DNA from: Bufo bufo
Lineage: Eukaryota; Chordata; Amphibia; Anura; Bufonidae
Assembly: GCF_905171765.1 (NCBI RefSeq)
Contig: NC_053395.1
Location: 189,103,577-189,167,576 of the forward strand
Length of the DNA stretch: 64,000 nucleotides
Reading direction: 5' to 3'
Shown: positions 43,841-54,489 of the stretch, one piece after another
How positions within the stretch are numbered: position 1 is the stretch's first letter
Layout of the letters: the number at the start of each line of letters is the position of its first letter
The notes under the pieces: generated by a model
What the model saw: the letters and a program-made list of their open reading frames with translations, nothing else
What the model was told of the DNA's origin: nothing
Databases searched by the model: none
Program-made: the position numbers and the translations under genes

Positions 43841-44730
43841 AGGGGGATGTGCTGCCAGAGGGGATAGCTTTTGTGCTAGATGGGGAGAAGTACCAGAAAA
43901 GTAGGAGAAAAATGTTTTATAAGAAGGGGAAACAATTGTTGCCAGATGGGGAAGATGTGTTTCCAAGAGGGGGAGGGATGTATTGCCAGGAGAGGGGGAG
44001 GGATGTGTTGCCAGAGGGGGCGGGATGTATTGCCAGAGGGGGTGGGGTTGTGCTGCCAGAGGGAGAAGATGTGTTGCCAGAGGGGGTGGGATTGTGTTGC
44101 CAGAAGGAGAAGATGTGTTGCCAGAGGGGGTGGGGTTGTGTTGCCAGAGGGGGAGGTATGTGTTGCCAGCGGGGAGAAGATGTGCTCCCAAGAGGGGGAG
44201 GGATGTGTTGCCAGAGGGGGTGGGGTTGTGTTGCCAGAGGAGGAGGGATGTGTTGCCAGAGGGGGAGGGATGTGTTGCAGAGGGGGTGGGGTTGTGTTGC
44301 CAGAGGGGGAGGGATGTGTTGCAGAGGGGGTGGGGTTGTGTTGCCAGAGGAGGAGGGATGTGTTGCCAGAGGGGGAGGGATGTGTTGCCAGAGGGGGTGG
44401 GGTTGTGTTGCCAGAAGGAGAAGATGTGTTGCCAGAGGGGGTGGTGTTGTGTTGCCAGCGGGGAGAAGATGTGCTTCCAAGAGGGGGAGGGATGTGTTGC
44501 CAGAGGGGGAGGGATGTGTTGCCAGAGGGGGAGGGATGTGTTGCAGAGGGGGTGGGGTTGTGTTGCCAGAGGAGGAGGGATGTGTTGCCAGAGGGGGAGG
44601 GATGTGTTGCAGAGGGGGTGGGGTTGTGTTGCCAGAGGGGGAGGGATGTGTTTCCAGAGGGGGTGGGGTTGTGTTGCCAGAGGGGGAGGGATGTGTTGCC
44701 AGAGGGGGAAAATGTGATGTCAGTGGGGGA
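43841..44730. repeat. 22-23-bp G-rich minisatellite (VNTR)
   Basis: About 38-40 units of TTGCCAGAGGGGGAGGGATGTG or the TGGGGTTGTG variant. Neither strand's unit contains stop codons in most frames, so 244-305-codon ORFs appear in several frames; these are not genes. The G-runs are on the plus strand and could form G-quadruplexes. Confidence 0.9.
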
Positions 44731-46862
44731 TGTTTTGCTGCAAAAGGGAGCAGCAATAGATGACCATATGACAAAGTAGGAAGGTTGTTCCTAATGTCTA
44801 CATTATGATGATGTCTTACAGAGCAACCGTCCAAAATATAGGTCTACCGTTTGTGAATCTTCACTAATATACTAGGATGTTGTATAATTAGTAATGCTTA
44901 ATAATATTTGTATTTTCAGAATTGCTGTCTATACGAGTGCATAAATGATAATTTCAATTTTGGAAAGGAAAAGGCTAACTGGCCGCATCTGTAACGGTGG
45001 AACACACACATGAAAAAATGCAGAATTCAAGCTCAATAATTACTTTATTAAGATGCAAATTTCCATTCAGAACATTGTTTAATTGTGAGACCCCATCCTT
45101 CATTACAAATAACTATTAAATTACACAGCCATTAAGCCCCGCTAATAGAATGTGTATATTCCCTCCCTAATAAAGGGTCATTTGGAGACGGGGCCATACA
45201 TTGATCCATTATGTAAACATCACAGTCCATTCATTAGAAGATGATGTCAGCTAAATGTAAAAAGAAGCATTAAGGGCCATTCAACAGCAGTTAGATGGGA
45301 TTGATATCCTGCAGCTTTTCCTTTCCCCCCGTCTTCCTTTAGTTTCGAGCTTGTTTTTCTGGATTAAAACAACTTCAGAGATTCAGCTCTACAGAGAGAC
45401 TCAGCTGGTGACGTTTGGTCAGAATGAACCTTGCTGTGAAACCACGACAAGAATTCCAGTAAGTTGGAAACAGTGAAACAAAGCATAGAACAATAAGAAG
45501 GCCCTTCAACCCGAGGAATTTATCAAGGCCTGTGCTCTACGGTGACAGCGGACATAGGGGAGAGGGAGACAGGGCTTGATGTGCTGTTCTTGATGGGGGA
45601 GCTTGGATGAGTACATCTCCCCCTTCTTTATTATTCTGAAGATGCCAAAGCTCATTGAATACTCTGATCTGCTCTGGTGCTTCATGTGGTTTAACCCTGG
45701 TGCTGGGTCGTACCCAGTCCTTAAGGAGCCCTGAACCAGCATTAATTATAATTACACATTGCCAGCTTTATCCAAACTTCAGTTTTTTTTTTTCTGGGTC
45801 AGGGTCCTCATGGGGAGATGGTGGTGACGGCAAGAACTGTAGAGCTATCACTCCTAGTAAAAATCCATGGATTCTCCTGGAATACTTCATATTGAAAATA
45901 CATGTGCTTGAAGTCAATTAAGAAACAAGCTGCAGCCATGCAAGGCATTACTACCAGTAATTCATACCTTTAATTTACTTTTATGTAACATAGGCTTGCT
46001 GCAGCAGAAGATCATACATCCATCACCTGCTGTATCACAATGTATTTCCATTATCAATAATGTTCAGTAGCGTTGAGTTTAAGAAACCTATGTTCAGTGG
46101 ACGCTTCCAACATGTAGATACTAAAGGCTGCTAGGCCTCCTTCAGACGTCCATAATATGAGACCATATTATGGAAGCAAGACTCTTTTAGTGGTTATCCC
46201 CTCTGCCTTAAAGGGATGTCCAACTGGTAAAAGGTATTGAACGGTCCCATCAGAGCACCAAAGGTTGGGCCTAGGCTCTGATCCCATTATGGGCCCAAAG
46301 ATCTAGGAGAAAAAAAAACATTTGGGTGCCAATCACTTGCTACTAGGGTCTAATTCTTTAAAGCCTAACAAACATTATGGAGGATATTAGAGTTGGGCCG
46401 GGAGTATAATTTCCTCTGGTGGACCCCAGGAACCCCAGTCCGGCAGTGCTGGTATATTTATTGTACAGATCATGAAATATTAACAATACTTGCCATTTCC
46501 ATGAATTAAAAAATACCCGGTGGAGTTATGATATTTACTTACGTAATATGGCTCCACCTGGTGTTCAAAGTGTAAAGCAATGTATGCTGAGTGCTGGTGG
46601 ACAAGCATGCCCATTCACTCTCCCCACTGTCTGATTTTTATTTCTACTGTTCATGCAGTGATCCTTTGTTTAGTGACCAGTACCCTAAGGACTACATCTG
46701 AGGACTGACCTGTGAGCAAGCAAGTACTATTTAGTTTCTCTGCTCCAAACTCTATGGTTTAGTTATTATATAACTACCTGCAGGGGCCACTTGCTGAGAA
46801 CTACGGTATATTTATGTCTACCTGAGAGGGAAGGAGACTGACTGGGATTTACTGGGGACTCT
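44731..46862. other. Unassigned, mostly unique-looking sequence
   Basis: No exon with a recognisable domain and no intact MITE was found. The ORFs at 45506-45742 and 45655-45921 overlap on opposite strands and look incidental. Confidence 0.35.
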
Positions 46863-47305
46863 ATTTACAGCTAACAGAGGGAGAAGGAGACAGACTGGGG
46901 ACTATATTTAAAGTGAACAGAGGGGGAAGGAGACTGACTGGGGACTATATTTAAAGTGAACAGAGGGGGAAGGAGACTGACTGGGGACTATATTTACAGC
47001 TAACAGAGGGGGAAAGAGACTGACTGGGGACTATATTTACAGCTAACAGAGGGGGAAAGAGACTGACTGGGGACTATATTTAAAGTGAACAGAGGGGGAA
47101 GGAGACTGACTGGGGACTATATTTAAAGCGAACAGAGGGGGAAGGAGACTGACTGGGGACTATATTTAAAGTGAACAGAGGGGGAAGGAGACTGACTGGG
47201 GACTATATTTAAAATGAACAGAGGGGGAAGGAGACTGACTGGGGACTATATTTAAAGCGAACAGAGGGGGAAGGAGACTGACTGGGGATTATATTTACAG
47301 CAAAA
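46863..47305 (+). repeat. 43-bp minisatellite
   Basis: About ten units of 43 bp share GAAGGAGACTGACTGGGGAC followed by TATATTTAAAGTGAACAGA. Variation is confined mainly to AAAGTGAAC, AAAGCGAAC and ACAGCTAAC. Confidence 0.9.
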
Positions 47306-47929
47306 AAAAGGAGGAAGATAGTGTGGTGGTGCTGTGTAGCAGGGCGGACTGAAGAACATATAGAGTGCATGCATGATGTTTTTGGAGTCATAGTTAGAAA
47401 GCAGAGATATTGCCATGTGTCAGCCTTTCACAGTTAGAACAAAGGAACAGCGGTGGGACACACGAAAGGAAAACTAATGATGAAAAAGGTCGTTTTTTTT
47501 TGGTGTGAACACTGCAAAGTGGTTTTAGATAATGGTTATTAATATTTTGGTGCCTTTTTTCTTTTATAAATGTGATTTGTGCGATAACCCCTTGAAATTC
47601 ATCTACCATAGCCTTCATAGGACATCCTGCCATGTACAGTTTGTGCCTATTGAAGGCTTTGGTTCATACTATTCTAAAAAATTGTGACTTCGAAAATAGA
47701 AAATCTTGCCCTACATCACAATGTAGTGGCCCAAAGCAGCCCGAGGAGGCCTTATACCGCAGCACACACAATCCCTTTGGGTCTGCATTACACACTTTTA
47801 GGCTTCCAGGAGGCTTCATATTCTCTCCCAGAAGCATTGCTGTGATAGGCTATGACTAAATGTCCCATATAATCGGAAGCACGGTATGGGCCGTCTAGGA
47901 AGCATGCTCCATGTGACGGCTGCATTTCC
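47306..47929. other. Unassigned stretch
   Basis: Nothing recognised. ORFs on either strand lack domains. Confidence 0.3.
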
Positions 47930-48070
47930 GGAACTGAATACTGCTCCCCTGACCTGAACACACAGCATCATAATGATTTATAATGCTGTGAGTTCCTGCT
48001 GAACATATGGCATTATCTTAAGTCATTATGATGCTGTTGGGATCAGAGGAGCAGTGTTCAGAGTTCCTGC
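47930..48070. repeat. Short inverted repeat (MITE-like)
   Basis: GGAACTGAATACTGCTCCCC...CAGCATCATAATGA is mirrored by TCATTATGATGCTG...GGAGCAGTGTTCAGAGTTCC, with mismatches. It can form a hairpin. Confidence 0.55.
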
Positions 48071-48263
48071 AGCCAACATCCCTGTGCCAAAGAGACCTAT
48101 AGCAGGCTATGGGCACCAAATGATGGGTCCTGCCTTAGCAATCTATAATCTGGCTTCTGGCAATCTGTATGAAACCTTAGAGCATCGAGGAACTAAATAG
48201 TTTATTAAACATCACGCCCTTATGAAATATTTCCAGGCTTTCTTCATAATCAGGACTGTACGG

Positions 48264-48397
48264 CCATACGGTCAGGTTTCCTGATGCAGTTTTGGAAGTC
48301 AAAACCAGGAGTGAATTTTTTAAAAAGTCAGTATTTTATACTTTCTCTCCTTTTATGATCCAAAACTGCATGCAGCAACCTGACCGTGTGGCCCTCC
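48264..48397. mobile_element. MITE with GGTCAGGTTTCCTGATGCAG ends
   Basis: The left end is ACGGTCAGGTTTCCTGATGC; the right end inverted is CCACACGGTCAGGTTGCTGC. It is of the same family as the better-preserved copy at 62377-62549. Confidence 0.7.
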
Positions 48398-48769
48398 CCT
48401 AAGAGACATTGGTAAAAGTGCTGATGATATATAGAGATGTAGTAGGTCTGATGATAATAATAAAATAATAAATAATAGTAAATAATGAAAAATAATAACT
48501 AGAAAGTTTATAATAATTAAAAGTTCTGCTGCATTTGTATAGATGCACAGCGCAGATTCGACTTTTTGTGTTCTTTTTAGAGCAGGTTGTCTCTCCCTCC
48601 CCCCCTTCTTTATAACTCATCCTAAATAGGGGAAGCAGTGGTGACCGACTAGTGGATTGTAATGGTTATCCAGTCATGCTGGTTCCCTGGCTACAAGTTC
48701 TAAAGAGCTTATGTGATGTGTGGAGGGTGGGAGTTTATTGCCTCAGCTGGAGAACACGCCTTTCTTCCA

Positions 48770-48845
48770 CAACTAGCTGGATAAGGGGAAAAAAAAGTCA
48801 TCCACTTGGCTACTTAAGGAGAAATTCACATTGGTGTCACTTGGA
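48770..48845 (+). promoter_or_regulatory. Putative promoter of the signal-peptide gene
   Basis: A TACTTAAG element at 48811-48818 is a weak TATA-like box, placed 74 bp before the first long-frame ATG, and a GGATAAGG GATA-like site lies near 48778. The transcription start is inferred near 48840-48850. Confidence 0.35.
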
Positions 48846-48880
48846 CCAGCTTTCTGCTTGCAGGCTGGTCCACTCTCTCC

Positions 48881-48892
48881 ATGAGACAGTGA
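48881..48892 (+). other. Four-codon upstream ORF overlapping the start
   Basis: ATGAGACAGTGATGG holds a uORF (ATG AGA CAG TGA) whose stop overlaps the next ATG at 48892 by one base. This arrangement allows termination-reinitiation. Confidence 0.4.
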
Positions 48893-48985
48893 TGGGGGGT
48901 TTCAACACAATGCAAAGACCTGCTGCTCCTCTTCTCCTTATGGGTCTGCTCTTCACTTTCTGCCTACAGACTGCAAATTCCCAGG
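48892..48985 (+). CDS. First coding exon of a secreted or membrane protein
   Basis: The exon encodes MGGFNTMQRPAAPLLLMGLL and continues FTFCLQTANSQ. From the internal Met at 48910 this has the n-h-c layout of a cleavable signal peptide, with likely cleavage after ANS or ANSQ. It ends in phase 1 at a consensus donor, CCAGG-GTAAGA (48985/48986). A signal-peptide exon ending in phase 1 is common among chemokines and other small secreted proteins, but also elsewhere, so the family cannot be named. The next exon was not recognised in the remaining 15 kb, which would make a long first intron. It could also be a chance ORF, but the combination of hydrophobic core, splice donor and upstream TATA-like box argues otherwise. 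Confidence 0.55.
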
Positions 48986-49684
48986 GTAAGACGACAGACT
49001 GTTTGTGACTGTGTGACCCTGTGGTTAGGACACCGGTAGCAAGGGATGTACTTACAGTACTGCCATAATAGTGTAAGCCTTGGGCTACAGTGTGACCCTA
49101 TTTATCTAGAGAGCGATATACATTGTATCAGTTATTTTTTGTTTATTTTGAATTATTTCCATTGTAACCTTTTAACAGAACATCATTCAGTATGATCTGG
49201 TCCTCTGTCTTGCTACAGGAGGTGGAACAATTTAACCAATCCTATTCTGTTCCTATATGCTTTTATTACCATCTATTATTACTGTATACTTTTGTCATTT
49301 GTCATTACCTAGTTCTATCTTTTCACGACTAAAGGCATGTGAATGGAAATCTATAAAAAAAAAAAGTATCTTTTACCTAAAATGGTAAATATTAAAGATG
49401 CTATTACTGCTCAGGCAGATGTGGAAATGCTAAATTTGGCATTTAACTCTTCGATTTGATAGATTTATAAAAACCAATCATAAAGCACGAAATATCAGAT
49501 ACATTGCAGCAAATGACAAACTCAGCACTGCTGCTTTGTGTCTAGATTTTTTGTTTCTGGAAATACAGGAACACGCTAATTTGACTTTGATCTGCCTCCT
49601 CTGTGGACATTTGCTTCCGCGTGAATATTTTGGCTAATAAATGTTGGGTATGAGCAATGCAGAATGTATTGGCGCTAAAGAAAC
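48986..49684. other. Start of presumed first intron
   Basis: AT-rich sequence with nothing recognisable. Confidence 0.35.
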
Positions 49685-50139
49685 ATATGATGGGCAGCAC
49701 GGTGGCTCAGTGGTCAGCACTGGTCCCTTGCAGCGCTGGGGTCCTAGGTTCGAATCCGACCAAGGACAACATCTGCATGGAGTTTGTATGTTCTCCACGT
49801 GTTTGCCTGGGTTTCCTCCCAGACTCCAAAGACATACTCATAGGGACCTTAGATTGTGAGCCCCTTGGGGACAGTTGGTTGCTAATGTCTGTAAAGCGCT
49901 GGGGTCCTAGGTTCGAATCCGACCAAGGACAACATGTGCATGGAGTTTGTATGTTCTCCACGTGTTTGCGTGGGTTTCCTCCGGGTTCTCCGGTTTCCTC
50001 CCAGACTCCAAAGACGTACTCATAGGGACCTTAGATTGTGAGCCCCTTGGGGACAGTTGGATGCTAATGTCTGTAAAGCGCTGTGGAATATAGTAGTGCT
50101 ATATAAGTGCATAAAATAAATAAATAACTAAATATGATG
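49685..50139 (+). mobile_element. V-SINE-type tRNA-derived SINE with internal duplication
   Basis: The body is 49693-50131. The head has pol III boxes (GGTGGCTCAGTGG as A box, GGTTCGAATCC as B box). The middle carries the CCTCCCAGACTCCAAAGACA segment typical of vertebrate V-SINEs, and the tail is (AAATA)n. The target duplication ATATGATG flanks it (49685-49692, 50132-50139). A second partial unit starts at about 49895 from GCGCTGGGGTCCTAGGTTCG, joined at a GCGCTG microhomology. Confidence 0.85.
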
Positions 50140-50719
50140 ACCTCTAGGTAAGGTTACAGTAGCTCCTGTTGGGTACATAGATGCACTTGCTAAGCAGTGG
50201 ATGCTGCAGAGAATTTAGCTTCAGGTCTGATGTTTGGACCAGAGACTGATTTGCCCCTAGTCAGAAAGCTGCCCGTCTCGCCCTGAACAGATGTTAGCAG
50301 CGCTTGAAGCACAAAGCCTCTCTCAGCCGCAGATTGCAAGTTTAGAAAAGAACTTTTTTCCCTGGGCTTTGTGGTTGCCTGGCAACCAGTGCTAGCATGT
50401 GACCAGGAGAAAATCTAAGGAGTGCAGCCCCGGTGCCCCTAATCTATCCGCGCTGGAGTCGTCCCCGCACCGCTCTGCCTGCAAAATCCCTTCTACCCGT
50501 TGCCCTTGTCCTGTGAGCAGCATACTTGCCACACAGTGAAAATGAAGAACTCCTTGTTGCCTCTGCTTAGCTGCCAGCTAGAAAATTGATTTACCGGGTT
50601 GCATAGACATATTCACATTGTAATCAGCTTTCTTTTCTCCACTCCTTGTATAAGCTCCTTATAGAGAATCCAGTAAGTAATTATACATCAAGTGCTGGTG
50701 GAAGGAGCCTTCAGTTCGC
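50140..50719. other. Mostly unassigned; contains an X-box-like palindrome
   Basis: GGTTGCCTGGCAACC at 50373-50387 is a perfect inverted repeat matching the RFX X-box pattern. The stretch 50420-50500 is GC-rich relative to its neighbours. No exon is recognised. Confidence 0.4.
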
Positions 50720-51000
50720 CTGCCCTCGGCCTCTTTCACGTGTCCGTGATGACATCCGTGACAAGATGGTCACGGGGTTCATCCGTGGAGATGTCTGTGA
50801 AGGATCCTTGTGTGGTCCATTTGTTGCTTTCCATGTGTCACCCGTATTCCACGGACACTGCTAGGCTGAAAATGAGTTTCTAAAGCATCTCCTACCAATG
50901 GTCTGTAAAAACCACAGATCAAACCCAGATGGCACGGACGGACCCATGGAATATACTGCGCATTGGGGATCCGTAATCACAGACAAGATAGGGCAAAATA
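50720..51000. repeat. MITE-like fragment
   Basis: It contains CACGTGTCCGTGATGACATCCGT-type sequence and complementary GGTGTCC-like elements of the CACACG MITE group. Ends are not resolved. The ORFs at 50646-50883 are translations of it. Confidence 0.4.
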
Positions 51001-51188
51001 GACCACTGATGTTTGACAGAGACCTTATACCGGACAATACGTGAAAGAGATTTCCCCACGTTGATGTTGAACAGGTGAATTAGTCATCCTTTAGAGGATG
51101 CGCAGTGCCCTGGAGTGTGAGCTTGTACAGATGTAGCAGAGCTGAATTTGTGATTTAAAGGGGAATCTTGCTAGAACTCATCTATCAC

Positions 51189-51648
51189 AGGGATCAGCAA
51201 CCTCTGGCCCTCCAGCTGTTCTGAAACTACAACTCTCAGAAACCTCCTTTCACTTGTATGGGAGTTAGGCTACATGCACACGACCGTATGTGTTTTGCGG
51301 TCCGCAAAAAATATGGATGACATCTGTATGCCATCCGTTTTCTTTTTTTTTTTGCGGATCCATTGTAACAATGCCTAAAACGGACAAGAATAGGACATGT
51401 TCTATTTTTTTTTGCTAGGCTACGGAACGGACATACGGATGCGGATAGCACACGGTGTGCTGTCCGCATTTTTGGCGGACCCATTGAAATGAATGGGTCC
51501 GCATCCTATCTGCAAAAAAAACCTGGAAGGAACATGGAAACAAAATACATTCGTGTGCATGTAACCTTACAAGAATAGCAGAGTACTTGTGCATGCTGGG
51601 AGTTGTAGTTTCCCAGCAGCTGGAGTGCTGAAGGTTGCTGATCCCTGT
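51189..51648. mobile_element. Outer MITE with CAGGGATCAGCAACCT ends
   Basis: The left end CAGGGATCAGCAACCTCTGG...ACTACAACTCTCAGAA pairs with the right end ATGCTGGGAGTTGTAGTTTCC...GGTTGCTGATCCCTG. It is interrupted by another MITE at 51265-51570. Confidence 0.75.
51265..51570. mobile_element. Inner MITE with TTAGGCTACATGCACACGA ends
   Basis: TTAGGCTACATGCACACGA on the left pairs with TCGTGTGCATGTAACCTTA on the right. The interior has TTTTGCGG-TCCGCAAAA and further short palindromes. It is inserted in the 51189-51648 MITE. Confidence 0.8.
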
Positions 51649-51793
51649 CCTATCGTTTGACTGTAGGAGAGGTGTGGACATTCTGTGCAGCACATGCTTG
51701 GGGTATCCGCTGGGAAAGGACATATGCTGAATGTAGCCATAGACCCCCTAGTGACCCAGTGGAGGCCAAAAAATTTCCTTTTGGTCTGTTTTA

Positions 51794-51998
51794 CAAGGGT
51801 TGTCCAGGATTATAAGAATATGGCTAGTTTCTTGCAAAAACAGCCCCACCCCTGTCTGCAGGTTGTGTGTGGTATTGCAGCTCAGCCCCATTCACTTTAA
51901 TAGAGCTGAGAGGCAATACCAGACACAACCTGTGGACAGGTGTGGTGCTCTTTCTGGTAGAAGGCAGTCTTGTTTTCTAATCCTGGACAACCCCTTTA
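51794..51998. mobile_element. MITE with AAGGGTTGTCCAGGATTA ends
   Basis: The left end AAGGGTTGTCCAGGATTATA pairs with TAATCCTGGACAACCCCTTT. The internal arms (CAGGTTGTGTGTGGTATTGC and its inverse) make most of it a hairpin. Confidence 0.85.
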
Positions 51999-52167
51999 AA
52001 CACTGTGGCCAATGGCTGACATATGCCGCTCTATAGCTATACAGTGGAGTAATACATCAGAGGATATGTTAGGACAGGTAATACTCCCAACATACTCCTC
52101 TAAGGTATACAGATATCATGACTTTGCTTGCCCCTTTAAGGGATGTGTGTTGTGATAGAACATTTCA

Positions 52168-52661
52168 TTAAGGCTACTTTCCCACCTGCGTTAGGTGCGG
52201 ATCCGTCTGGTATCTGCACAGACGGATCCGCACCGATAATGCAAACGTTTGTATCCGTTCAGAACGGATCCGTCTGCATTATTCTTTGAAAAAAAAGTCT
52301 AAGTCAAAACAGATCCATCCTGACTTACACTGAAAGTCAATGGGGGAAGGATCCGTTTTCAATTGCACCATATTGTGTCAGTGAAAAACGGATCCGTCCC
52401 AATTGACTTACATTGTAAGTCAGGACGGATCCGTTTGGCTCCACATCGTCAGGCGGACACCAAAACGCTGCAAGCAGCGTTTTGGTGTCCGCATCCAGAG
52501 CAGAATGGAGGCGCAACGGAGCCAAACTGATGCATTCTGAGCGGATCCTTATCCATTCAGAATGCATTGGGGCTGAACTGATCCGTTTTGGGCCGATTGT
52601 GAGAGCCCTAAAAACGGATCTCAAAAGCGGACCCAGAAACGCCAGTGTGAAAGTAGCCTAA
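52168..52661. mobile_element. MITE with TTAAGGCTACTTTC ends
   Basis: AGGCTACTTTCCCACCTGCG on the left pairs with GCCAGTGTGAAAGTAGCCT on the right. The interior is full of GGATCCGT palindromes and an AAAACGCTG...CAGCGTTTT hairpin. Confidence 0.85.
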
Positions 52662-53240
52662 GAAATGCAATAGTCTTATCTGTAGTCCCATGTAAATCCA
52701 TAGATACGGCTCTGTTCACATCTATGTTGTGTCTTTCCATGAACGTGTTGTATAGTACAGGGTGCAGCACCACTATTGCCAACAAAGCAACGGAAACCGT
52801 GATGGACCCCATTATAAGGCAAGGGGGTACGTCTGGCGCTGTTTTGCACCGTGGCGTTAGAAGGACAAGTCATGACCCAGGTGTGAACATTATAATATCA
52901 CACACAGCAGTAATGGCGCAGTAAAGAGCAGTAGCCTTACTTCTGTGTTTTTTTGCCATGGTTTTGCCACAATAGAAGATGCTGTTTTTAAAGGAATTTA
53001 ATATTGACAGTCTATCCTCAGGGCAGGTCATTAACATCTGATCGGTGGGGGTCTGAATCCTGGTGACCCCGCTGATCTGCCTTACCCTAGGCCAGTGACG
53101 TCACATTCACCAGTCGTACGGCCCGTGTACCGCTCAGTACCATTCAATACCAAGCACAGCCACTAGTGATGTTTGCTCATGTAGATACTCATATTGGTAA
53201 CGAACCCCCTCTGCTCAGTACATGCACATAATGATCATCC

Positions 53241-53485
53241 TCTTACAAGATGGCGGCGGATAACGCAAGATTACGGTAGTCTTACACATGCGTGCAACGT
53301 TACGGTAAGCAGTGACTCATGCATTAATATTTTAAATTACAAATCTGAACCCAGGTTTTCGGAAAGTGTCACAAACATTAACGAACCTGTGTCCAGATTC
53401 ATAATGTATGCACCGCTACTTACCGTAACGTCGCACGTATAGACTACTGTAGTCTTGCATTACCCGGCACCATCTTGGAAGTGCC
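53241..53485. repeat. Third-level hairpin with CAAGATGGCG arms
   Basis: CAAGATGGCGGCGGATAACG...TTACGGTAGTCTTAC is mirrored by AGTCTTGCATTACCCGGCAC-CATCTTGG with mismatches. It is part of the nested structure. Confidence 0.6.
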
Positions 53486-53509
53486 TCATCGGAGGCCATA
53501 CATTATATG

Positions 53510-53969
53510 TAGTGTTGAGCAAAGCAAGTTTCAGATCCTAGATCCATAGTCACTTCAGTCAAAACTTTGTTTGAATGCTGTAGAGAGATTCTTCTCTGTA
53601 CAGTATTCAAATGTATGGGCTTCGACAAGTGGAAATCCGTTATCACCGAAGTCTCGCGGGACTTTGGTGAATAACTTCAGCATTCGATTAAACATGAAAA
53701 CCATTTTAAAACTTGGATCCGAAGTCGGCTTCTGTACCGACTGGCACCTCAGCGGACTTTGGATCCAAGTTTTAAAATGGTTTTCAAGTTGAAAAATCTA
53801 ATCCCGAAGTTATTCACCAAAGTCCCACGAGACTTCGGTGATAATGGATTTGTCTCGCTGGAGCCCACACATTTTAAATCTGTACGGAGTCAGATCTCCG
53901 TACAGTATTCAAACGAAGTTTTGAGCGAAGCGGCTTCGGATCTAGGATCCGAAGCTCGCTTCGCTCATC
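53510..53969. mobile_element. Third-level hAT-type MITE, nearly all hairpin
   Basis: TAGTGTTGAGCAAAGCAAG...TCAGATCCTAGATCC pairs with GGATCTAGGATCCGAAGCTCGCTTCGCTCA. The arms run almost to the centre (CATGAAAACCATTTTAAAAC against GTTTTAAAATGGTTTTCAAG). Confidence 0.8.
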
Positions 53970-54168
53970 CGTAATTATATGCATGTACGGAGAAAGGGGG
54001 TTCCTTACCAATATGAGTATCTACATGAACGAACCGGCTTCGCCGCTCAACGCTCACAGCCGCTATACAATGGACGGCGCTGTGCTTGGCAGCCTGTGAG
54101 GCCTCTTCAAGCAGCTGATCGGTGGCGGCGCTGGGAGTCGGATCCTAGGTCCGGGAAAAGCCCTTTAA

Positions 54169-54489
54169 ATAGAACTGGCTCTTATACACAGTTCTGTGAA
54201 TAGGTTATTAGAATGGCTTCTGTTCAAAAGCAACACATAAACCTTAATACATGGGACTCACTTATAGTTCTCATCCATTCACAATTCATTTTTTTCATTT
54301 TAGGTGACAAATACTCTTTTTTTCTTTTAGCTTCCTTGAACTGCGTCAGGACACACCGTACGCAGGCAGTTATACAATGGCTATGCATTGTTTATTGTAC
54401 TTTCTTATGGGATCTATTAAACGTTTATTGTAAGACACACAATCTTTAAAATGTAGAACCTGTGCCAGTAATGATAGGAAGTCCCCAGG
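54169..54489. other. Unassigned
   Basis: Nothing recognised; the ORF at 54213-54449 has no domain. Confidence 0.3.

Larger units (their letters stand above)
53164..54035. mobile_element. Second-level MITE with GTAGATACTCATATTGGTAA arms
   Basis: TGTAGATACTCATATTGGTA...ACGAACCCCC is mirrored by GGGGGTTCC...TTACCAATATGAGTATCTACA. The left boundary has a hAT-like TAGTGATG. It contains two further hairpins. Confidence 0.75.
52990..54168. mobile_element. Outer palindromic repeat hosting three nested MITEs
   Basis: Flank sequences (TATCCTCAGGGCAGGTCATT, CTGATCGGTGGGGGTC, CAAGCACAGCC on the left; CAGCCGCTATACAATGGACG, AGCTGATCGGTGGCGG on the right) match the family also seen at 56718-57440. Sequence between 53164 and 54035 is later insertion. 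Confidence 0.65.

Noticed and set aside
43849..44834. Long ORFs (244-305 codons) in several frames on both strands
   Set aside because: They are translations of a stop-free 22-23-bp minisatellite. Overlapping frames of equal length on both strands argue against any being a gene.
49693..49770. tRNA gene
   Set aside because: A and B boxes are present, but the body is a SINE with a V-SINE segment, A-rich tail and target duplication. No cloverleaf acceptor stem is formed.
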